Counted from the stretch's first letter, positions 17,551 to 26,388 are shown. The stretch is 34,858 bases of DNA from Gammaproteobacteria bacterium (GCA_018816095.1 JAHIWP010000079.1:1-34858); one strand, 5' to 3'. Notes: generated from the sequence alone by a model not told the origin. A program made the numbers and translations.

Positions 17551-18457
17551 GCCGCTGCTTAGCGTCGTCATTCCCACGTACAACTATGCGGCGGTGTTGC
17601 CGCGTGCAGTTGAATCGGTGCTGGCGCAGCTGGATGAGGTGTCTGCCGAGCTGGTCGTTATCGATGATGGCTCAACGGATGACTCTCGGCAGGTGCTTGA
17701 CGGGCTGCTCGCGGCTCATCCCGGACGTTTTCGCGTCGTCCACAAGAACAACGGTGGCGCCTCCTCGGCGCGCAATCTGGGCATTCGCGAGGCGACAGGC
17801 GACTACCTGATCTTCCTCGATGCCGATGACGAATTGGTCCCTACCGCCCTGGCGGCGCTGAGCGCGCACCTGGCTGCGCAGCCGCAGACGCGCCTGGTGA
17901 TTGGCGGGCATATTGCAGTCTCTGCTGCTGGCAAGCGCCGGGAACACAAACCCGCCGCCTTGCCCGAACAGCCGCTGGAGCGCTTGCACGCCTATCTGCT
18001 GGACAAGCGCCTGGCTCTGTCAAATGGTGCCTGTGCCATGCACCGCGAGGTGTTCGCGCGTGGTGACTATCCTGAGGCGTTCCGCAGTGCCGAGGATATC
18101 CCGGTGTTTGCCCAGGCCCTGGCCCACTACCCTTGCACCCTGCTGGAGCAGCCGCTGGCGCTGATCCACAAGCACGACGACAGCCTGCGCCACCAGTTCG
18201 GCCACGCCAAGGCCGGCGGCCTGGCGCTGGTCGACGAAGTGTTCGCCCCGCAGCGGCTGGATGCGCACTTTCAGGTGCTCAAACCCGAATTCTATGTACA
18301 GCGTTGCTTGTCACTGTTCCGCAGCGCCTACCTGGCCGGCGATGTGGCGGCGGCCAAGTCCTACTTCACTGCGGCGGTTAAGGCGGATTGGCGGGTGCTG
18401 TTGAAGGCTTCCTATGCGCGCAAGGCCGTGCGCCTGTGGTTGGGGCTGAGAGCATGA
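17534..18457 (+). CDS. GT2 family glycosyltransferase, core or surface sugar
   Basis: A 307-residue GT-A protein. LLSVVIPTYNYAAVLPRAVE at the N-terminus, VVIDDGSTDDSRQ and FLDADDELVP (the DxD metal-binding motif) identify family GT2. The start at 17534 overlaps the end of the carbamoyltransferase gene and has AAGGA at 17524-17528; an ATG two codons later at 17540 is equally possible. The stop overlaps the next glycosyltransferase (ATGA). It presumably adds one sugar of the outer core or a related polymer. I cannot assign donor or acceptor, and I do not recall a GT2 gene at this exact place in P. aeruginosa, so it may reflect a different core structure. Confidence 0.82.
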   Translation: MTMSAKPLLSVVIPTYNYAAVLPRAVESVLAQLDEVSAELVVIDDGSTDDSRQVLDGLLAAHPGRFRVVHKNNGGASSARNLGIREATGDYLIFLDADDELVPTALAALSAHLAAQPQTRLVIGGHIAVSAAGKRREHKPAALPEQPLERLHAYLLDKRLALSNGACAMHREVFARGDYPEAFRSAEDIPVFAQALAHYPCTLLEQPLALIHKHDDSLRHQFGHAKAGGLALVDEVFAPQRLDAHFQVLKPEFYVQRCLSLFRSAYLAGDVAAAKSYFTAAVKADWRVLLKASYARKAVRLWLGLRA

Positions 18458-19596
18458 GCCGCAAGATCAAGGTTCTACAGTTGCAGAACCGTTACAACGT
18501 CAATGCCTCCGATCTGGCCGAGCAGGTCATCCAGGGCTTGCCCGCCGAACATTTCGAGGTGACCACGGCGTTCCTGCGCGGACGCCCCGGTCCGGGGGAG
18601 CCGCAGAGCCGGGCGCCGCGCTCGATCTATTTCGGCTTCAGCCAGTCGGACCTCAAGGGGCTGCGCCTGCGGGCATTGTGGCGCCTGCTTCGACTGTGCC
18701 GCGAACAGCGCTACGACGTGGTGATCGCCCACCGCTTCAAACCGATGAATATGCTGATGTTGCTCAACCTATGGCTGCGCATTCCGGCCTGTATCGGTGT
18801 GCAGCACGGTATCGGTGATTTCGACCGTGGCTACCGGCGCTGGGAAGCACGTCGGCTGCTGACCGCGAATTGGCGGGTGGTCGGCGTGTCGCGGGCGGTA
18901 CGCGATTACCTGGTGGACTGCGGGGCGGGTTTCGATGCCGGCAATACCGTGCAGATCAACAATGCCATCGATATCGACCGTGCCGAACGTCTGCAACATC
19001 CGCGCGAGCAGGCGCGCAGCTTGCTGGGGCTGGCGCCGGAGCCCTTCATCTTTGGCGCCATTGGCCGGCTGGTGCCGGTGAAGGGCCATATCCACCTGAT
19101 CGAGGCCTTCGCCCAGGTACAGTCAGTTTACCCGCAGGCCCAGCTGGCAATCATCGGCGAGGGGCGGGTGCGCGTAGAACTCGAAGCCGCAATCGTCCGC
19201 TTTGGTCTGGACGGAAAAGTGCACCTGCTGGGTGCCCGTGAGGATGCCCTGCAGTACGTACGCGCCTTCGACGCCTTCGTCATGCCGTCGCTGAGCGAGG
19301 GGCTGCCGCTGGCCTTGCTCGAGGGCATGAGCGGTCATTTGCCGGTAATCGGTTCGGATATCGACAGCCTGCGCTCGATTCTCGAGGATTGCGGTGGGCG
19401 GATATTCCCGGTCGGCGATGCCGCGGCCCTGGCCAAGCAGTTGGGCGCGGTGCTGGATCTGGATACCGAACAACGCCGTGCCGAAGGCGAGCGGGCCTAC
19501 CTTTACCTGCGTGGCGCTCATGCCATCGAGGATTTTCGCCTGCAGTACCTGCAATTGATCGAACAATCACTAGCCGCGGAGCAAGCAGCCTTATGA
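18454..19596 (+). CDS. GT4 family glycosyltransferase, outer core
   Basis: A 380-residue GT-B protein. It starts MSRKIKVLQLQNRYNVNASD at the ATG overlapping the preceding stop; a longer ORF from 18388 would run inside the upstream gene. IFGAIGRLVPVKGHIHLIEA and PSLSEGLPLALLEGMSGHLP (E-x7-E donor motif) are typical of retaining GT4 enzymes. By position after the carbamoyltransferase it may be the counterpart of P. aeruginosa WapH, a glucosyltransferase of the outer core, but an extra GT2 gene separates the two here and the assignment is tentative. It ends in an ATGA overlap with the WapR-like gene. Confidence 0.84.
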   Translation: MSRKIKVLQLQNRYNVNASDLAEQVIQGLPAEHFEVTTAFLRGRPGPGEPQSRAPRSIYFGFSQSDLKGLRLRALWRLLRLCREQRYDVVIAHRFKPMNMLMLLNLWLRIPACIGVQHGIGDFDRGYRRWEARRLLTANWRVVGVSRAVRDYLVDCGAGFDAGNTVQINNAIDIDRAERLQHPREQARSLLGLAPEPFIFGAIGRLVPVKGHIHLIEAFAQVQSVYPQAQLAIIGEGRVRVELEAAIVRFGLDGKVHLLGAREDALQYVRAFDAFVMPSLSEGLPLALLEGMSGHLPVIGSDIDSLRSILEDCGGRIFPVGDAAALAKQLGAVLDLDTEQRRAEGERAYLYLRGAHAIEDFRLQYLQLIEQSLAAEQAAL

Positions 19597-20465
19597 GTGA
19601 TATTCAGGACGCCGAGCTGCCGCTGGTGACGGTGATCATTTCGTCCTACAACCACGGCAAATACGTCGAGCAAAGTATTAACAGCGTGCTGGCGCAATCG
19701 TACCCACGTGTTGAGCTATTGGTCATCGATGATGGTTCGCAGGACGACAGTGTCGAGCGCATTCAGCGCCTGCAGGCGATACACGGCTTCGATTTTCGGG
19801 TGCAGGCCAACCAGGGCCTGTCGCGCACCTTGAATGGCGCCATTGCCCGGGCTTCCGGCAGTCTGATCGCCCCCTTCGGATCCGATGACGTCATGTGTCC
19901 CGAGCGTCTGGCAGTACAGGTCGCGCATCTGCATGACAAACCGGAAGTGGGTATCTGTGGCGGCAATATCGAGAAAATCGACGAAACCGGACGAGCGCTA
20001 CCCAGGCAGCGCATGAAGCCGGCCCGGCGCCTGAGCTTCGACGATATCTTCCTCGGGCGCCAGCCCGGTGCCCCAGCGCCCACCATGCTGTTTCGTCGGG
20101 AAGCACTGGAGGCCGTGGGGGGCTTCGATCCGGAGATCAGGCTGGAAGACTTGCTGATCAAGCTGAAGATCACCCGGGCGGGCTATGTCATCGATGTGCT
20201 GGATACGGTATTGGCCCAATACCGCACGCATGGGCATAACACCTATAAGAACTATCGATTCATGATCGAAAACGTGTTGAAGACCTACGCGCAATTCAGC
20301 GACGAGCCCGCCTATGCCAAGGTTTGCGCGCGATTTATCAATTCGATGCTGCTCAAATGCGCGCGTGAGGATAAAGCGCTGGCCCGCGAATTGCTGGGGC
20401 GGTTGTCTTGGCGCTACTGGAACGGCAAGACGCTGCGTGCTCTCTGGCGTTGGCTATTGCGCTGA
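19593..20465 (+). CDS. wapR: GT2 glycosyltransferase, WapR-like alpha-1,3-rhamnosyltransferase
   Basis: A 290-residue GT2 enzyme: PLVTVIISSYNHGKYVEQSI, LLVIDDGSQDDSVERI and FGSDDVMCPERLAVQ are the nucleotide- and metal-binding segments. In P. aeruginosa WapR adds the L-rhamnose of the outer core that accepts O-antigen, and it is encoded next to waaL. The sequence style and the neighbouring ligase fit that role, though the symbol rests on recall and position rather than a search. I chose the ATG at 19593, overlapping the preceding stop; the ORF continues 68 codons upstream inside the other gene without support. Its 3' end overlaps the convergent acetyltransferase gene by 12 bases. Confidence 0.75.
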   Translation: MSDIQDAELPLVTVIISSYNHGKYVEQSINSVLAQSYPRVELLVIDDGSQDDSVERIQRLQAIHGFDFRVQANQGLSRTLNGAIARASGSLIAPFGSDDVMCPERLAVQVAHLHDKPEVGICGGNIEKIDETGRALPRQRMKPARRLSFDDIFLGRQPGAPAPTMLFRREALEAVGGFDPEIRLEDLLIKLKITRAGYVIDVLDTVLAQYRTHGHNTYKNYRFMIENVLKTYAQFSDEPAYAKVCARFINSMLLKCAREDKALARELLGRLSWRYWNGKTLRALWRWLLR

Positions 20466-21077
20466 ACGCTGGCGCGCGTAATCGAGAAAGGCTGAGATGT
20501 CCTGTGAGCAGAGCAGATGTGCAATGCCCCGTATTTCTGCTTCCGGCCAGTCCCACCAGGTCGTTTCGAGCAGCGCCAGGCGTTGCTCTTCCGCGAAGCG
20601 CCAGCGCACCTGCTGCGCGGGGTTGCCGGCGATTACGGCGTAAGGCGCTACATCGCGAGTGACCACACTACCGTTGGCGATGACTGCACCATGGCCAATA
20701 GTGACGCCAGACAGGATGATGCTGTTTGAGCAGATCCAGACATCACTGCCGATGACGATGTCGCCACGTGTACCGCCGTAGTCCAAAATGTGCGCAGCCT
20801 CCTCGATAAACGCCGGGAATGGAAAGCAGCTGACCCAGTCGGTGCGGTGATGCCCGCCCAGGTAGATCTGCACGTTGCCGGCTAGCGAGCTGTAAGCGCC
20901 GATCTTCAGCGTCGCACCTTCGTTCCAGTCGTGTACCTGCGGCATCCCGTAGGTGCCGGTGCCGATGCTGTACTGGGGGTAGCGCTGGCGGAATTTCGCC
21001 TGGGCCCTGAGCAATTTCGGCAGCTTTGCCGGTTGGCGCCCAAGCAGCCGCTGCAGGCGCTCCAGTAACCTATTCAT
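20454..21077 (-). CDS. Hexapeptide-repeat O-acetyltransferase (CatB/Vat-like)
   Basis: A 207-residue left-handed beta-helix acetyltransferase. The stretch from about residue 106 (GDIVIGSDVWICSNSIILSG) to GNPAQQVRWRF at 151-161 is the hexapeptide coil typical of the xenobiotic/sugar acetyltransferase group, and GGHHRTDW supplies the probable catalytic His (76 or 77). I chose the ATG at 21077, which has GGAGA upstream and overlaps the stop of the kinase-like gene (ATGA); the ORF extends 40 codons further without support. Being translationally coupled to a kinase-like gene and waaL, it probably O-acetylates a core or O-antigen sugar. The chloramphenicol and streptogramin enzymes share the fold, so drug acetylation cannot be excluded but fits the context poorly. 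Confidence 0.8.
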   Translation of the reverse strand: MNRLLERLQRLLGRQPAKLPKLLRAQAKFRQRYPQYSIGTGTYGMPQVHDWNEGATLKIGAYSSLAGNVQIYLGGHHRTDWVSCFPFPAFIEEAAHILDYGGTRGDIVIGSDVWICSNSIILSGVTIGHGAVIANGSVVTRDVAPYAVIAGNPAQQVRWRFAEEQRLALLETTWWDWPEAEIRGIAHLLCSQDISAFLDYARQRSAQ

Positions 21078-21745
21078 TGCCTGTCTCCACCTAGGCGCAG
21101 GTGATGCAGATCCTTGGCGAGGCGTTCCGCGCTCTTGCTTCCACACTGCTGGCTGTAGCCGCGCAGCAGCGCTATATGGTGCTCCTGTGCCAGCCAAGCG
21201 CTGTCTTCTGTGTAACGCAGCATATGCTGCAGGTTGCGTTTGCGCTTCCAGCGTCCGAGCGGTTTGCCGGTGATCGTCATGTCGGAGAGATCAATCAGGC
21301 CAAGTTTGTGGTTCGGCAGGTACAGCACATTGCCCAGGTGCAGCGAGCGGAAGTACACACCAAGTTGATGCAGTTGGCCGAGGAACGAGCCGAAACGCTC
21401 AATTTCTCCGTCGCGAGCCTGTGACCCCAAGGCGCGCCAGTGATCGCGCAGGGTTTGCCCAGGGAGCGGCTGATAGCGCACTCCGTTGAGTTTGCGTTGC
21501 GGAATCAGCAGGGTGTCAACGATGTTGGGGGCGATGATACCGAGTTGCTTGAGGCGCGAGGCATTCTCGGCAAAACGTTGTGCCGGGGCAGACCACAGCG
21601 CAGAGGACACCAGCCGCTTGCGCCGGTAGAGCTTGAGAAAGTCACCACCGACAAGGCGCGCCACCTTGAGGCCATAGCCGTCTTCTTCGATGACTTTGGC
21701 ACCCAGCAGCAGGGCCTCGAGTTCCATTGCGCTGAGGGTTTTCAT
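21074..21745 (-). CDS. Kinase-like 'toluene tolerance' protein (PA4998-like)
   Basis: A 223-residue protein matching what is annotated in Pseudomonas as toluene tolerance protein, related to the lipopolysaccharide kinases. VGGDFLKLYRRKRL looks like the N-lobe lysine strand. The expected catalytic loop reads VYFRSLHLGNVLYL, with Phe and Ser where HRD-type loops have His and Asp. LGLIDLSDM supplies a DFG-like Asp. It is therefore a divergent or catalytically altered kinase fold. Its ATG overlaps the waaL stop and its TGA overlaps the acetyltransferase start, so the three genes form a tight unit. A role in core modification is inferred from context only. Confidence 0.8.
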   Translation of the reverse strand: MKTLSAMELEALLLGAKVIEEDGYGLKVARLVGGDFLKLYRRKRLVSSALWSAPAQRFAENASRLKQLGIIAPNIVDTLLIPQRKLNGVRYQPLPGQTLRDHWRALGSQARDGEIERFGSFLGQLHQLGVYFRSLHLGNVLYLPNHKLGLIDLSDMTITGKPLGRWKRKRNLQHMLRYTEDSAWLAQEHHIALLRGYSQQCGSKSAERLAKDLHHLRLGGDRQ

Positions 21746-22887
21746 GATTTGCTCTGCAGGCGTTGGCTAATGGACAGCGCGGCGACCAGGGACAGGGGAA
21801 TCCAGATCAGGAACCAGCTTTCATTGGGTCTGGATAAGAAATTACTGCCTTCGCTCAGGCCTGCCGCCAGGCCGTAGACGATCAAGGCGGACGCCAGTTG
21901 AAACTTGCCTTGGTGCCGCTGCTGCAGGCAGCGCAGCAAGATCAGGCCATACATCAGCAGCCACAGGCTCAGGCCCACCAAGCCGAGCTCAAGTAGGACG
22001 GCCAGTTCGACATTGTGCGGGTCACTCAACGTCCAGCCGAGTCCCTTGATGTTGAATGCGAACTGGCTGTCGTATCCATGGCCGATCCACAGCTGCTCGC
22101 TGGCCTGACGAATGGCTTCGTTCCAGAGTTGCGGGCGGAAGGACAGGCCGCGTTGCAGCAATAGATCGGGCGCCAGAACCATGCAGACGCCGGCGGCCAG
22201 GGCCAGCGCCGCGATCAGGTAGAGCGCTCGGCGCCCGATCATCGGGAGCATCCACAGGCTAGTGAGGGTCAGGGCCAGCAGCGGCGTGCGCGAGCCGGTG
22301 GCCAGCAGGGCTGCCAGCAGGGGCAGTGCGAACACTACTGGCAGCCAGTCATGACGTTCGCTGCGGGTCAGCCAGGCGGCGATCCAGTACATGCAGAAAA
22401 ACCCCAGTACATGGGAGGTGAGCAGCGGATTGCGCAGCGCACCGGTGCCGATCAGGCGTTCCCCGGCTGACGGGCTTGTGAAGTGGAAATACAGGTTGAT
22501 CAGGGCGGCGAGGGCGGCGAGCATGGCGCCGATGCGCAGGGTCTTGAGCAGCAGCTGCTCGTCCTTGCAGGCGATCAGGGCGCAGGCTGCAAACATCATG
22601 AACACATACAGAGGACGTTTGGCTAGCCCGCCCAGGCCGTCATCGGCCCGCGTCCAGGAGAGGCTGAGCAGCAGCCAGGCGGAAAAGACCAGGAAGGCCA
22701 GCACCATGGGCTCGCGAAGGATTGGCCGTAGGTTATGTGGTGCAACGATCAGGGCGAACAAGGCAGGTGCGGCAATCAGACCGTAGTAAAACTTGGTGAA
22801 CAGACTGCCATTGGCAACCCAGAACAGGCCGGTCAGGAGCACCAGATAGCCCAGCGCAAGCCAATGGCGAACGATGCAGTTTTCCAT
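21742..22887 (-). CDS. waaL: O-antigen ligase
   Basis: Inner-membrane enzyme that transfers undecaprenyl-linked O-antigen to lipid A-core in the periplasm. The 381-residue protein is a string of hydrophobic segments (for example LALGYLVLLTGLFWVANG and the pair near AALINLYFHF) with a large polar loop in the C-terminal half. The Wzy_C/WaaL motifs LLATGSRTPLLAL (conserved Arg) and SDPHNVELAVLLELGLVGL (conserved His) are present. The start is uncertain: I used the ATG at 22887, giving MENCIVRHWLALGYL, but an in-frame GTG at 22929 would add 14 residues and neither has a clear ribosome-binding site. It is the first gene of a leftward three-gene unit and diverges from msbA across about 150 bases, which must hold both promoters; I could not define them. 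Confidence 0.88.
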   Translation of the reverse strand: MENCIVRHWLALGYLVLLTGLFWVANGSLFTKFYYGLIAAPALFALIVAPHNLRPILREPMVLAFLVFSAWLLLSLSWTRADDGLGGLAKRPLYVFMMFAACALIACKDEQLLLKTLRIGAMLAALAALINLYFHFTSPSAGERLIGTGALRNPLLTSHVLGFFCMYWIAAWLTRSERHDWLPVVFALPLLAALLATGSRTPLLALTLTSLWMLPMIGRRALYLIAALALAAGVCMVLAPDLLLQRGLSFRPQLWNEAIRQASEQLWIGHGYDSQFAFNIKGLGWTLSDPHNVELAVLLELGLVGLSLWLLMYGLILLRCLQQRHQGKFQLASALIVYGLAAGLSEGSNFLSRPNESWFLIWIPLSLVAALSISQRLQSKS

Positions 22888-23043
22888 GATCAATAAAGTG
22901 GGATTTGTCAGCGTTTGCGATGTCTGCACTGGACCAGGCCGGGGACTATTGAGAGTTGGGCATCTTAAAGCATCCGCCGGGAAGAGGCAGCCACTGCTGT
23001 GCTAAGCTCGGCTACCTTTTCGGCCCAGTCGAAGCGTGAGCGC

Positions 23044-24852
23044 ATGACCGACCAGCACCCAAACGCAGCCCCAGCTTCCAGTCTAAAAATCTATTTCCGT
23101 CTCCTCGGCTACGTGAAGCCCTACATCGGCTACTTCGCGATCAGCATTATCGGCTACGTGATCTTCGCCTCGACTCAGCCGATGCTCGCCGGCATTCTCA
23201 AGTACTTCGTCGATGGCCTGTCCAATCCCGAGGCGGTGCTGTTCCCGACGGTACCCTATCTGCGCGACCTTCAACTGCTGCAGGCGGTGCCGCTGCTGAT
23301 TGTGCTGATTGCTGCCTGGCAGGGGGTCGGGGCCTATCTGGGCAACTACTTCCTGGCCAAGGTTTCGTTGGGGCTGGTGCACGATCTGCGCGTTTCGTTG
23401 TTCAACAGCCTGTTGGCGCTGCCCAACCGTTATTTCGACAATCACAACTCCGGGCATCTGATCTCGCGTATCACTTTCAATGTGACCATGGTCACTGGCG
23501 CGGCGACCGATGCGATCAAAGTGGTGATTCGCGAAGGCTTGACGGTGGTTTTCCTGTTTGCCTATCTGCTCTGGATGAATTGGCAACTGACCTTGGTGAT
23601 GCTGGCTATTCTGCCGCTCATTGCGCTGATGGTCGGCAGCGCGAGCAAGAAATTCCGCAAGCAAAGCAAGAAGATCCAGGTGGCCATGGGCGATGTCACC
23701 CATGTCGCCTCCGAGACCATTCAGGGCTATCGGGTAGTGCGCAGTTTTGGTGGCGAGGGTTACGAGTCCACGCGGTTTGCTGCCGCCAGTCAGGACAACA
23801 CCAACAAGCAATTGCGCATGACCAAGACCGGCGCGGTCTACACCCCCATGCTGCAACTGGTGATTTACAGTGCCATGGCGGTATTGATGTTCCTGGTGCT
23901 ATTTCTGCGCGGCGATGCCACGGCGGGCGATCTGGTGGCTTACATCACCGCCGCCGGCTTGCTGCCCAAGCCGATTCGCCAGCTCTCCGAGGTCAGTGCC
24001 AATATCCAGAAAGGCCTGGCTGCCGCCGACAGCATCTTCGAACAGCTCGACGAAGCCCCCGAAGTCGACCGCGGTACGGTCGAACTTGAACGGGTCAGTG
24101 GCCGGCTGGAAGTGCGTAATCTGAGCTTCCAGTACCCGGGTGCCGAGAGGCCGGTGCTTAGCGATATTTGTTTTAGCGCCGAACCGGGCCAGATGATTGC
24201 CCTGGTCGGGCGCTCTGGCAGCGGCAAGTCGACCCTGGCCAGCCTGATTCCGCGTTTCTATCACCATGAGACCGGGCAGATTCTGCTCGATGGGGTGGAT
24301 GTCGAGGACTACAAGTTGCGCAATCTGCGCCGACATATCGCTCTGGTGACTCAGCAGGTCACTCTGTTCAATGACAGCGTGGCCAATAATATCGCCTATG
24401 GCGATCTGGCCGGCGCGCCGCGTGAGGCCATCGAACAGGCAGTCGAGGCGGCCTATGCCAAGGAGTTTATCGACAAGCTGGCGCAGGGGTTGGATACCGA
24501 GGTCGGCGAGAATGGCGTGCTGCTCTCCGGCGGTCAGCGCCAGCGTCTGGCGATTGCTCGAGCCTTGCTGAAAGATGCGCCGATTCTGGTGCTGGATGAA
24601 GCAACTTCAGCCCTCGATACCGAGTCGGAACGGCATATCCAGGCAGCTCTGGATAGGGTGATGAAGGGGCGTACCACGTTGGTCATCGCACACCGTCTGT
24701 CGACTATCGAGAAGGCCGACCTGATCCTGGTGATGGAGCAGGGGCGGATCGTTGAGCGTGGCACTCATGTCGACCTACTGGCGCAGAACGGTTTCTATGC
24801 ACGCCTGCATGCGCTGGGCTTGGATGAAAGCGCGCCATTGGATATCGCCTGA
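23044..24852 (+). CDS. msbA: Lipid A-core flippase, ABC transporter
   Basis: Homodimeric exporter that flips lipid A-core from the inner to the outer leaflet of the inner membrane. The 602-residue protein is a half-transporter with an N-terminal transmembrane domain (about 1-330, six predicted spans) and a C-terminal nucleotide-binding domain: Walker A GRSGSGKST at about 389-397, signature LSGGQRQRLA from 494, Walker B ILVLDEA at 514-520, and the switch His in IAHRLS. I chose the ATG at 23044 (MTDQHPN), which gives the family's usual length; the ORF runs 15 codons further upstream. hldE follows after 39 bases and may share its transcript. Confidence 0.94.
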   Translation: MTDQHPNAAPASSLKIYFRLLGYVKPYIGYFAISIIGYVIFASTQPMLAGILKYFVDGLSNPEAVLFPTVPYLRDLQLLQAVPLLIVLIAAWQGVGAYLGNYFLAKVSLGLVHDLRVSLFNSLLALPNRYFDNHNSGHLISRITFNVTMVTGAATDAIKVVIREGLTVVFLFAYLLWMNWQLTLVMLAILPLIALMVGSASKKFRKQSKKIQVAMGDVTHVASETIQGYRVVRSFGGEGYESTRFAAASQDNTNKQLRMTKTGAVYTPMLQLVIYSAMAVLMFLVLFLRGDATAGDLVAYITAAGLLPKPIRQLSEVSANIQKGLAAADSIFEQLDEAPEVDRGTVELERVSGRLEVRNLSFQYPGAERPVLSDICFSAEPGQMIALVGRSGSGKSTLASLIPRFYHHETGQILLDGVDVEDYKLRNLRRHIALVTQQVTLFNDSVANNIAYGDLAGAPREAIEQAVEAAYAKEFIDKLAQGLDTEVGENGVLLSGGQRQRLAIARALLKDAPILVLDEATSALDTESERHIQAALDRVMKGRTTLVIAHRLSTIEKADLILVMEQGRIVERGTHVDLLAQNGFYARLHALGLDESAPLDIA

Positions 24853-24891
24853 TAGACTACGCGCCCGCCACTTTTAGGCTCCGGAGTTCAC

Positions 24892-26313
24892 ATGAAGTTG
24901 TCCATGCCCCGTTTTGACCAAGCTGCTGTTCTGGTGGTAGGCGATGTCATGCTCGATCGTTATTGGCATGGCGGCACTTCGCGGATTTCTCCGGAAGCGC
25001 CGGTGCCGGTGGTCAAGGTCGAGCAGATTGAGGATCGCCCAGGCGGTGCCGCAAACGTTGCGTTGAACATCGCTGCATTAGGTGCGCCCGCCATATTGGT
25101 TGGCGTCACTGGTCAGGACGAAGCGGCGACTAGCCTGAGCAACAGCCTGCAGGCGGTGGGGGTGAAAACACTGTTTCAGTGCATCAAGGACCAACCCACC
25201 ATCGTCAAACTGCGGGTGATGAGTCGCCATCAGCAACTGCTGCGCATGGATTTTGAAGAACCGTTTCGCACCGATAGCGCCGCCCTGGCCGCCAGCGTCG
25301 AAGCGCAACTGGATGGCATCAAGGTGCTGATCCTCTCGGATTACGGCAAGGGCGCCCTGCAGAACCATCAGGCACTGGTGCAGCTGGCGCGCAGCAAAGG
25401 CATCGCGGTGCTGGCCGATCCCAAGGGTAAAGACTTCTCCATCTACCGTGGCGCGAGTCTTATCACGCCAAACCTGCATGAGTTCGAAACCATTGTCGGG
25501 CCGTGCCGCGACGAGGCCGAGTTGGTGGCCAAGGGTGCGGCGCTGATGAGCGAGCTGGCGCTGGGCGCGCTGCTGGTGACTCGTGGCGAACACGGCATGA
25601 CCCTGTTGCGCCCAGACCATCTCGCTCTGCACCTGCCGGCCCGTGCCCGCGAAGTATTCGATGTGACCGGTGCCGGCGATACGGTGATTTCCACCCTGGC
25701 CGCCAGCCTGGCCGCCGGCGAGGAGTTGCCGCATGCGGTGGCCCTGGCCAACCTGGCCGCCGGTATCGTGGTGGGCAAACTGGGCACTGCCGCCATCAGC
25801 GCGCCCGAGTTGCGCCGGGCGATTCAGCGCGAGGCGGGTTCAGAGCGCGGCGTGCTGAGCCTCGACCAGCTGCTGCTGGCGGTCGAGGATGCACGCGCCC
25901 ATGGCGAGTCGATCGTGTTCACCAATGGCTGTTTCGACATCCTGCACGCCGGGCATGTGACCTATCTGGAACAGGCGCGTGCCCAGGGCAATCGCCTGGT
26001 GCTGGCGGTCAACGACGATGCCTCGGTCAGCCGCCTGAAAGGCCCAGGGCGGCCGATCAACTCGGTGGACCGGCGCATGGCCGTGCTGGCCGGCCTTGGT
26101 GCGGTGGACTGGGTGGTGAGCTTTAGCGAAGACACCCCGGAAAACCTGCTGCGTGCGGTCAAGCCGGATGTGCTGGTCAAGGGCGGCGACTACGGCATCG
26201 AAGGGGTAGTCGGCGGCGATATTGTCCGTGCCTACGGTGGCGAAGTGCGGGTGCTGGGCCTTGTGGAAAACAGCTCGACCACCGCCATCGTCGAGAAGAT
26301 CCGCAGCAAGTAA
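24892..26313 (+). CDS. hldE: Bifunctional D-beta-D-heptose 7-phosphate kinase / heptose 1-phosphate adenylyltransferase
   Basis: Makes the activated heptose precursor used by WaaC and WaaF, catalysing 7-phosphate kinase and 1-phosphate adenylyltransferase steps. The 473-residue length equals the usual fused enzyme. The N-terminal ribokinase-like domain starts with [15 protein letters not shown] and carries the anion-hole and base motif DVTGAGDT at 257-264 (Asp263 catalytic). The C-terminal nucleotidyltransferase has [16 protein letters not shown] with the HxGH motif at 352-355, and later KGGDYG. The ATG has GGAG at 24883-24886. Also known as rfaE. Confidence 0.96.
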   Translation: MKLSMPRFDQAAVLVVGDVMLDRYWHGGTSRISPEAPVPVVKVEQIEDRPGGAANVALNIAALGAPAILVGVTGQDEAATSLSNSLQAVGVKTLFQCIKDQPTIVKLRVMSRHQQLLRMDFEEPFRTDSAALAASVEAQLDGIKVLILSDYGKGALQNHQALVQLARSKGIAVLADPKGKDFSIYRGASLITPNLHEFETIVGPCRDEAELVAKGAALMSELALGALLVTRGEHGMTLLRPDHLALHLPARAREVFDVTGAGDTVISTLAASLAAGEELPHAVALANLAAGIVVGKLGTAAISAPELRRAIQREAGSERGVLSLDQLLLAVEDARAHGESIVFTNGCFDILHAGHVTYLEQARAQGNRLVLAVNDDASVSRLKGPGRPINSVDRRMAVLAGLGAVDWVVSFSEDTPENLLRAVKPDVLVKGGDYGIEGVVGGDIVRAYGGEVRVLGLVENSSTTAIVEKIRSK

Positions 26314-26324
26314 CCCTCTGCCCA

Positions 26325-26348
26325 GCGACTGGCTGTTGTGCCAGTCGC
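26325..26348. other. Stem-loop downstream of hldE
   Basis: GCGACTGGC and GCCAGTCGC form a perfect 9-bp stem with a six-base loop, starting 11 bases after the hldE stop. No T-run follows, so it is not a standard intrinsic terminator; it may stabilise the 3' end of the msbA-hldE message. Confidence 0.55.
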
Positions 26349-26356
26349 CGGCGTCG

Positions 26357-26388
26357 GCGCGGTCATAGGCGCTTGCCCCCGACCGCGC
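26357..26388. other. Second inverted repeat in the hldE/acyl-CoA dehydrogenase gap
   Basis: GCGCGGTC at 26357-26364 pairs with GACCGCGC at 26381-26388 across a 16-base loop. It lies 38 bases upstream of the dehydrogenase start chosen below and could be a leader structure or operator. The arms are GC-rich, so chance is possible. Confidence 0.35.

Noticed and set aside
20454-21197. Longer acetyltransferase start with 40 extra residues
   Set aside because: The extension lies within the kinase-like gene, is unlike a hexapeptide acetyltransferase, and the ATG at 21077 has a good ribosome-binding site and ATGA coupling.
22888-23043. Divergent promoters in the waaL-msbA gap
   Set aside because: They must exist, but no hexamer pair with good spacing stood out, for example TTGAGA has no -10 at the right distance.
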